Origin: Candidatus Gastranaerophilales bacterium
GTDB taxonomy: Bacteria; Cyanobacteriota; Vampirovibrionia; Gastranaerophilales; Gastranaerophilaceae
Direction: 5' to 3'
DNA: 35,490 nt
Assembly (NCBI GenBank): GCA_944322975.1
Contig: CALUQS010000026.1
Location: 1 to 35,490 of the forward strand
Shown: positions 31,086 through 35,490 of the stretch, in pieces
Position numbering within the stretch: position 1 is the first letter of the stretch
Layout: each line of letters begins with the position of its first letter
Position numbers and translations under genes: made by a program
Notes under the pieces: model-generated
Databases searched by the model: none
Seen by the model: only the letters and a program-made list of their open reading frames with translations
Told to the model about the DNA's origin: nothing

Positions 31086-32384
31086 TTATGATATCATCTG
31101 AGGTCCGATTTTACGTCCGTCAACCGGCTGCCGGTTTTTATTTTTAATTGATTCTACTGTTTCAATTCCCGGTTCAACAAACTTTTTGATGATATATTTA
31201 TGTACAAAATTGTCAATAGGCACAGCCATAAGCCCCAGAGCTATAAAACCGCCGGCGGTTTGCAAAAGCCCGAGTTTGATACTTTTCCCTTTTATGTAGG
31301 TTCTTAAAGCTGTACGCGCAATCTCCACACGATTTGCAAAATTTTCTATCTGTTTTTTATATTGAGGATTTTTGAGTAATTCTTTTACAACAGCAGAAGA
31401 CTCTGTTTTATCTTTTACGAGAATTCTTCTTTTTTCAATGCTGTCATATTTTTGTGTTATTGCCTGAATAAGAGGTTTTTGTTCGACAGCTTCAGAGTTT
31501 AAAATCTTTTTAACAAGATAGTCCGGTGCGTTTTCAATAAGAAGTTTTGCCCTTTTTTCAGAATTTTTTGTTGCTTTATCATATAATTTCAAAAGTTCGG
31601 GATGCTCCGAGGCTATGCTATCCCTTGTTGAATTTTCAAGAATAGTTTGTTTGTCGAATATTTTCTTTGCCTGCTTTTCAAAGAAATCCAATACATATGT
31701 CTCATTTGTTTTTGCACAAGCCACAGGACGTTTGGTGTGCCCGAAAAATCTTACAATTTTAGAAAACAATCCTTCTGTTTCAAGGTCTTTTCGTGTTGAA
31801 GCAAGAGCCGGTTTTAATTTTTCATCTATAATACGCTCTTTAACTCGGTCAAAACCTGATTTTAATGTCCCGTCAGGAGCAACAACAGAGCCTTTGGCGA
31901 AATTTTTATTATCAAATTCATCAAGAAGTCTGTTAAATGTTTCTTCTTTAGCTGTTGCACTGAGATGTGAACCGTCAAATTTCGCGCAGTAGCCGGCTAT
32001 TCTTTGACCGAATTTAACTGCAACTATCGGAAATATAACACTTGCTAAAGCCTGAAATATAGCCTGCTGAACTGCTGCAGCCGCTGATGCTTTAGTGTAA
32101 TCGCCTTCTTTTCCCCGTCTGTATTTGTCATAAATATCAGCCCCAAGGTACATAAGCGCCGGCAGCCACAATAAAGCTTCGGCTGTTTTTCCCCATACAG
32201 GCATTGCAGAAACCGCTGCACCAACTTCATTTGAATACGCGAATGCTCTTAACGGATATTTTGCAAGAGGGTCATCAGGGTTTTGAATAATCTCTTTTAT
32301 TTCTTCCTTTTTAGTTTTTTGCTTAATCGGCGTGAGTTTTACCTTTGGCATTATAACAGAGTATGTTTTGCTGAATTCCGACAA
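31086..32384 (-). CDS. Hypothetical membrane protein, 432 residues
   Basis: Unrecognised. A lysine-rich N-terminus (PKVKLTPIKQKTKKEEIKEI) precedes NPDDPLAKYPLRAFAYSNEVG and three hydrophobic segments (e.g. AEALLWLPALMYLGADIYD, VQQAIFQALASVIFPIVAV). A long charged helical region (~residues 130-360) follows, and the last hydrophobic hairpin is LGLLQTAGGFIALGLMAVPIDNF near residue 385. It shares short motifs with the 234-residue protein at 22272-22976. The start is TTG (32384), chosen for AAGGGAGAAA upstream at the right distance; an ATG twelve codons in is the alternative. No function can be given. Confidence 0.72.
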   Translation of the reverse strand: MSEFSKTYSVIMPKVKLTPIKQKTKKEEIKEIIQNPDDPLAKYPLRAFAYSNEVGAAVSAMPVWGKTAEALLWLPALMYLGADIYDKYRRGKEGDYTKASAAAAVQQAIFQALASVIFPIVAVKFGQRIAGYCAKFDGSHLSATAKEETFNRLLDEFDNKNFAKGSVVAPDGTLKSGFDRVKERIIDEKLKPALASTRKDLETEGLFSKIVRFFGHTKRPVACAKTNETYVLDFFEKQAKKIFDKQTILENSTRDSIASEHPELLKLYDKATKNSEKRAKLLIENAPDYLVKKILNSEAVEQKPLIQAITQKYDSIEKRRILVKDKTESSAVVKELLKNPQYKKQIENFANRVEIARTALRTYIKGKSIKLGLLQTAGGFIALGLMAVPIDNFVHKYIIKKFVEPGIETVESIKNKNRQPVDGRKIGPQMIS

Positions 32385-32613
32385 ATTGTTTCTCCCTTTT
32401 AAAAGTTTTTAAAATTTAGCAGTGCTGAATTTTATCCATAAAAAAGCGGATTTTTATAATAATTTAAATATTCCATTAAGTAAATGCACCTGAAAAAATT
32501 TTTTTGCTATTTTTATACATTTCGTAAACCGACAATGCTCTAAAATTGGTTTAATTTTGGTTTATGTATTTTAAAATTACTTTTCAAAGTCAGACGGGTA
32601 ACTGTACAGAAAT
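32385..32613. other. AT-rich intergenic region with direct repeat
   Basis: No gene is seen here. TTGGTTTA occurs at 32546-32553 and 32557-32564 (11-bp phase). The ribosome-binding site of the 432-residue gene is at the left edge. GGTAA and TTACC near the right edge make a weak hairpin, possibly ending the neighbouring 189-residue gene. Confidence 0.3.
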
Positions 32614-33183
32614 TTACCAGTTTTTGTACTGATAAACCTTGTCAAACGCCATCCGGTAATTTTTAGCTGAAATTTTTAAAATCTGTTTTTTGTACGGATT
32701 TATGATACACATATTGTTGCTGCAATTTTGAAAAAGATAATTTTGTACGCAGTCTTTGGCGCCGAGTTTTGAGCAATATACAATAGTTGCATAATCCTGC
32801 TGTGGATCAGGATGATAAATATAGTATGATTTTAGCTCTGGATAAGATTTCATCAATTTTTCAAAATCTTCAAGAAAAAGATTTGCCTCATCACAAGAAG
32901 CGGGATAAACATAATAAATAACTTTTCTTCTGGAATCTAAAATGCCTGCAAGTTCGTCATTAGGCAGGGTGTCTTTATAAACACTGTCCGGTATTTTTTG
33001 AGCCGAAGTTACCCGTCTTGCTTTTCTGTCTTTTTCTTTTTTTAAAGCCTTTTTCTGATCCGGGCTAAGCGGTCTGTCCGGCACTTTAGTATCCTGATTG
33101 CTGTTTGTTACATATATAAAAGCAATTACTATCAAAAGCGCCAATAACTTTGCAAATCCGTGGTTATTATGTTTTTTCTTCAT
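32614..33183 (-). CDS. Membrane-anchored cysteine-containing protein, thioredoxin-fold candidate
   Basis: A 189-residue protein with a positively charged start and one hydrophobic helix (FAKLLALLIVIAFIYVT, residues 10-26), then a Lys/Arg-rich linker and a domain from ~residue 80. That domain opens RRKVIYYVYPASCDEANLFLEDFEKLM, a strand then a cysteine at the helix start as in thioredoxin-like folds, though the motif is CDEA, not CxxC. Four further cysteines (VYCSK, KDCVQ, QNCSN, NMCII) could form disulfides outside the membrane. No family was recognised; the fold call is inference. No Shine-Dalgarno: TAAAAT (33195-33190) is six bases before the ATG. Confidence 0.68.
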   Translation of the reverse strand: MKKKHNNHGFAKLLALLIVIAFIYVTNSNQDTKVPDRPLSPDQKKALKKEKDRKARRVTSAQKIPDSVYKDTLPNDELAGILDSRRKVIYYVYPASCDEANLFLEDFEKLMKSYPELKSYYIYHPDPQQDYATIVYCSKLGAKDCVQNYLFQNCSNNMCIINPYKKQILKISAKNYRMAFDKVYQYKNW

Positions 33184-33191
33184 ATCATTAT

Positions 33192-33208
33192 TTTACATGT
33201 GGTTTACA
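33192..33208. promoter_or_regulatory. Pho-box-like direct repeat
   Basis: TTTACA (33192-33197), five bases, TTTACA (33203-33208): a direct repeat with the 11-bp phase typical of PhoB/PhoP-type response-regulator sites; TTTACA-N5-TTTACA resembles the Bacillus PhoP type. It lies 136 bases upstream of the DUF47/PiT phosphate genes and also at the promoter of the divergent 189-residue gene. Linking it to phosphate control is inference. Confidence 0.4.
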
Positions 33209-33344
33209 TTAATACAAAGTGTAATAATTTCTTTACTAAAGTGTTTTTAATCGGAATAAATGAAGATTTTTTATGATAGAGTAGTTGTGTGTGACATTTT
33301 GTTGAAACCACAAATAGAACACTTGTTTATTGAAAGGGATTAAG

Positions 33345-33986
33345 ATGAGTAAATTCAATTTGTTATCATACATCCTGCCTCCGGAAGAAAAAGTATTTTA
33401 TTCACTTTTTGAAGAAAGTGCGCAGGTTTGTTTTGATGTTGCGTCTTTGTACAAAGATATTGTGACAAGTTCTTTAACTGATGAACATGTGATAAACGTA
33501 AAAAGACTTAAACACAAAAGCAATGACCTGCTTAAAGAAACATTGCACCAGTTAAATGTTACATTGATTACCCCTATTGACAGAGAAGATATACAATCTA
33601 TCGCCTCTTTGCTTAATAAAATCACAAAAAGAATTGTTAAAGCCTCTTTAAACCTGAAAGTTTACAGATTGGAAAACTTTACCGAAAACATGCAAAAACA
33701 GGCGCAAACCCTGTATCAGGCAACAGAAGAGTTAAAAATTATTATCCACAACTTTAAAAAGTCAAGCTCTATAAAAGAAATGACAGAAACAAACCTTAAG
33801 ATGAAAGAGATTGAATCTTACGGTGATGAAATCCACTACCATGCTATTGATGAACTGTTCTCAGGCAAATATGACGCCCTGACTGTTATCAAATTGAGAG
33901 ACATCCACAAAGATATTGAAAACGCTTTAGACAGCTGTTTTTCCGTATCAGATGCGGTTGTTAACGTTGTGTTAAAACAATCCTAA
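33345..33986 (+). CDS. DUF47 (PhoU-like) PiT accessory protein
   Basis: A 213-residue, all-helical, PhoU-like protein of the DUF47 family. Motifs include the N-terminal LPPEEKVFYSLFEESAQVCFDVA and the ESYGDEIHYHAIDELFSGKYD stretch with LRDIHKDIENALDSCFSVSD at the C-terminus, which give the two metal-binding, E/D-rich three-helix bundles. Such genes sit next to PiT transporters and are thought to control phosphate uptake. ATG at 33345 follows GAAAGGGAT; an in-frame TTG five codons upstream lies on that site and is less likely. The PiT gene begins 39 bases later. Confidence 0.9.
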   Translation: MSKFNLLSYILPPEEKVFYSLFEESAQVCFDVASLYKDIVTSSLTDEHVINVKRLKHKSNDLLKETLHQLNVTLITPIDREDIQSIASLLNKITKRIVKASLNLKVYRLENFTENMQKQAQTLYQATEELKIIIHNFKKSSSIKEMTETNLKMKEIESYGDEIHYHAIDELFSGKYDALTVIKLRDIHKDIENALDSCFSVSDAVVNVVLKQS

Positions 33987-34025
33987 GCTTTTTGGCAATG
34001 GTAAGATTTAAGGAAAGAAAAATAT

Positions 34026-35039
34026 ATGACAGTTTCAATAGTATTGTTAGTATTGGTAATAGTTGGTGCACTGGTTTTTGAATACATTAACGGATTCCAT
34101 GATGCGGCTAACGCAATTGCGACAGTAGTTTCTACTAAAGTGCTTACCCCGAGGCAAGCCGTAGTCTACGGTGCTGTGCTGGAATTTACGGGCGCCCTGA
34201 CAGGAACCCACGTAGCAAAAACTATAGGTGCAGGGATTATTGACCCTTCTACAATCACGTTACATGTAATATTTTGTGCTTTGTGTGCGGCTATTATATG
34301 GAATTTGATTACCTGGTTTTTCGGACTTCCGTCAAGTTCGTCTCATGCATTGATAGGCGGTCTTATAGGTGCTGCTGTTGTCAATGCGGGATGGAACTGT
34401 GTAAGATTTTTAGAACTTGCAGACAAAGTTATTGCTCCTATGTTTATGGCGCCGTTGATAGGTTTTTTCACCGGACTTATTGTTATGGCAATACTTTTGA
34501 GAATATTCTACAAAGCTAACCCTGATAAAATTAATAGAAGATTCAGACGCTGCCAGATTTTTTCAGCAGGTTTGATGGCGCTGAGCCATGGTTCTAACGA
34601 TGCTCAAAAAACCATGGGTATCATCACACTGGCACTTCTTGCCGGAGGTATTGTCAAGGGCGGAGCTAACGGCGAGTTTGAAATTCCCGTTTATGTTATC
34701 CTTGCCTGTGCAACGGTTATGTGCTGCGGCGTAATGTCAGGCGGCTGGAAGATTATTAAAACAATGGGCAGCAAAATTATTAAACTAAAACCGATTAACG
34801 GTTTTGCTGCAGAAACTTCTGCAGCATCTATAATACTTTTGGCGTCTCATTTCGGAGTTCCGCTGAGCACTACGCACGTAATCTCTACCGCGATTATGGG
34901 TGTTGGCACAACATACAAAGCACATGCCGTAAAATGGGGTGTTATAGGCAACATTGTCTGGGCGTGGGTTTTGACAATACCTGTTTGCATAATGATTTCA
35001 GGTACATTGTTTGCTTTATATAAATTCTTCATTTTGTAA
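34026..35039 (+). CDS. pit: PiT-family inorganic phosphate transporter
   Basis: A 337-residue inner-membrane transporter with about ten hydrophobic helices. The duplicated PiT signature is present as GFHDAANAIATVVST (residues 23-37) and MALSHGSNDAQKTMGII (near residue 190). Helix pairs around PSSSSHALIGGLIGAAV and PLSTTHVISTAIMGVG are the other family motifs. It imports phosphate, usually as a neutral metal-phosphate complex with H+ (Na+ in some relatives). It is short compared with E. coli PitA (~500) but within the range of bacterial and archaeal PiT proteins. It is co-transcribed with the DUF47 gene. Confidence 0.95.
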   Translation: MTVSIVLLVLVIVGALVFEYINGFHDAANAIATVVSTKVLTPRQAVVYGAVLEFTGALTGTHVAKTIGAGIIDPSTITLHVIFCALCAAIIWNLITWFFGLPSSSSHALIGGLIGAAVVNAGWNCVRFLELADKVIAPMFMAPLIGFFTGLIVMAILLRIFYKANPDKINRRFRRCQIFSAGLMALSHGSNDAQKTMGIITLALLAGGIVKGGANGEFEIPVYVILACATVMCCGVMSGGWKIIKTMGSKIIKLKPINGFAAETSAASIILLASHFGVPLSTTHVISTAIMGVGTTYKAHAVKWGVIGNIVWAWVLTIPVCIMISGTLFALYKFFIL

Positions 35040-35092
35040 TCTTCTGACATATAGCCGCTAATAACCGGCATAATAAAATATAAGGCTTGCAT

Positions 35093-35490
35093 ATGCAGAC
35101 AGAAATAAGAACAATTCAACAAATTCTTGAAAGAACAGAAGCGAAATGCCGCTGCTGCGATAAGTGTGCACTTTGCAAAACAAGAACAAAAACTGTTTTT
35201 TCCGGCGGGGTGCCAAACCACAAACTTATGCTTATAGGCGAAGCCCCGGGGTACTGGGAGGATCAAAAAGGAGAGCCTTTTGTCGGTAAAGCCGGACAGC
35301 TATTGGATAAAATTTTTGACTGTGTTGGTTTGTCCCGTCAAAAAGATGTTTATATCTGCAACACACTAAAATGCCGTCCGCCGGACAACCGTGACCCGTT
35401 GCCGGAGGAAAAAGCCGCTTGCAGAGAATATCTGGATATTCAAATTGAAACATTAAAACCCAGAATCATACTGCTTTGCGGAAATATTGC
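35093..35490 (+). CDS. Family 4 uracil-DNA glycosylase (3' end cut by window)
   Basis: This 132-codon open fragment runs off the window. The N-terminal region has CxxC-type cysteines (CRCCDKCALCKTRT), then MLIGEAPGYWEDQKGEPFVGKAGQLLDKIF, which holds the GEAPG and PFVG-AGQLL motifs of type 4/5 uracil-DNA glycosylases, and VYICNTLKCRPPDNRDP with the second cysteine region ending IILLCGN. The family removes uracil from DNA and carries a 4Fe-4S cluster. AAGG lies 7 bases before the ATG. Confidence 0.9.
   Translation, partial: MQTEIRTIQQILERTEAKCRCCDKCALCKTRTKTVFSGGVPNHKLMLIGEAPGYWEDQKGEPFVGKAGQLLDKIFDCVGLSRQKDVYICNTLKCRPPDNRDPLPEEKAACREYLDIQIETLKPRIILLCGNI

Overview
The window looks like a stretch of chromosome from an AT-rich, flagellated, two-membrane bacterium. 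The best guess is a non-photosynthetic cyanobacterial relative of the gut (Vampirovibrionia/Melainabacteria, order Gastranaerophilales). This is an inference from several signs: the low GC, P- and L-ring flagellar genes that imply an outer membrane, the absence of any photosynthesis gene, and lineage-style hypothetical proteins with a short N-terminal 'P-[SA]-F-x-G' or 'P-x-F-G' motif. It was not tested by database search.

Layout: 1-1350 is a complete IS3-family element (IS150-like) whose left terminus is exactly base 1. Next comes a GC-rich array of palindromic intergenic repeats (1351-1575). murA follows (1795-3132), overlapped by a small two-repeat protein gene carrying a 16-A homopolymer. 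Two hypothetical genes with the N-terminal motif lie at 3633-4901. From 4975 to 7201 on the minus strand are an XRE regulator, two tiny genes and the flagellin gene. rsmE and cca form an overlapping pair on plus (7418-9572). A large minus-strand flagellar operon runs from 18163 down to 9616: lytic transglycosylase, flgF, flgG, flgA, flgH, flgI, flgJ (rod domain only), flgM-like, flgN-like, flgK, flgL. secA and an FkbM-type methyltransferase follow on minus (22116-18376). The rest is mixed housekeeping and lineage-specific genes: a YhcH-type protein, a LOG-type hydrolase, a GT-C membrane glycosyltransferase, miaA with a membrane protein, ilvD, yebC, three hypothetical exported or membrane proteins, a DUF47/PiT phosphate uptake pair, and the start of a family-4 uracil-DNA glycosylase cut by the window end.

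How the parts fit together: the flagellar operon encodes rod, P ring, L ring, hook-filament junction and export chaperone functions, plus a candidate anti-sigma-28 factor. The flagellin gene about 2.4 kb away carries a good sigma-28/sigma-D-like promoter. Three exact copies of the 16-bp palindrome TTATACTTTNGTATAA lie between 5.9 and 7.4 kb: one on the flagellin -35 element, one in the flagellin/rsmE intergenic region and one on the promoter of a 73-residue gene. Related half-sites sit in the promoter of the neighbouring XRE regulator. This suggests an undescribed local regulon joining the XRE protein to flagellin expression, and it is the most testable novelty here.

Other points of interest are a five-cysteine flagellin with a mirror-repeat homopurine leader, an FlgH without a lipobox cysteine, four genes whose -10 box lies 6-8 bases before the start codon (candidate leaderless mRNAs), and the N-terminal-motif proteins. 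No tRNA, rRNA or CRISPR array was seen.
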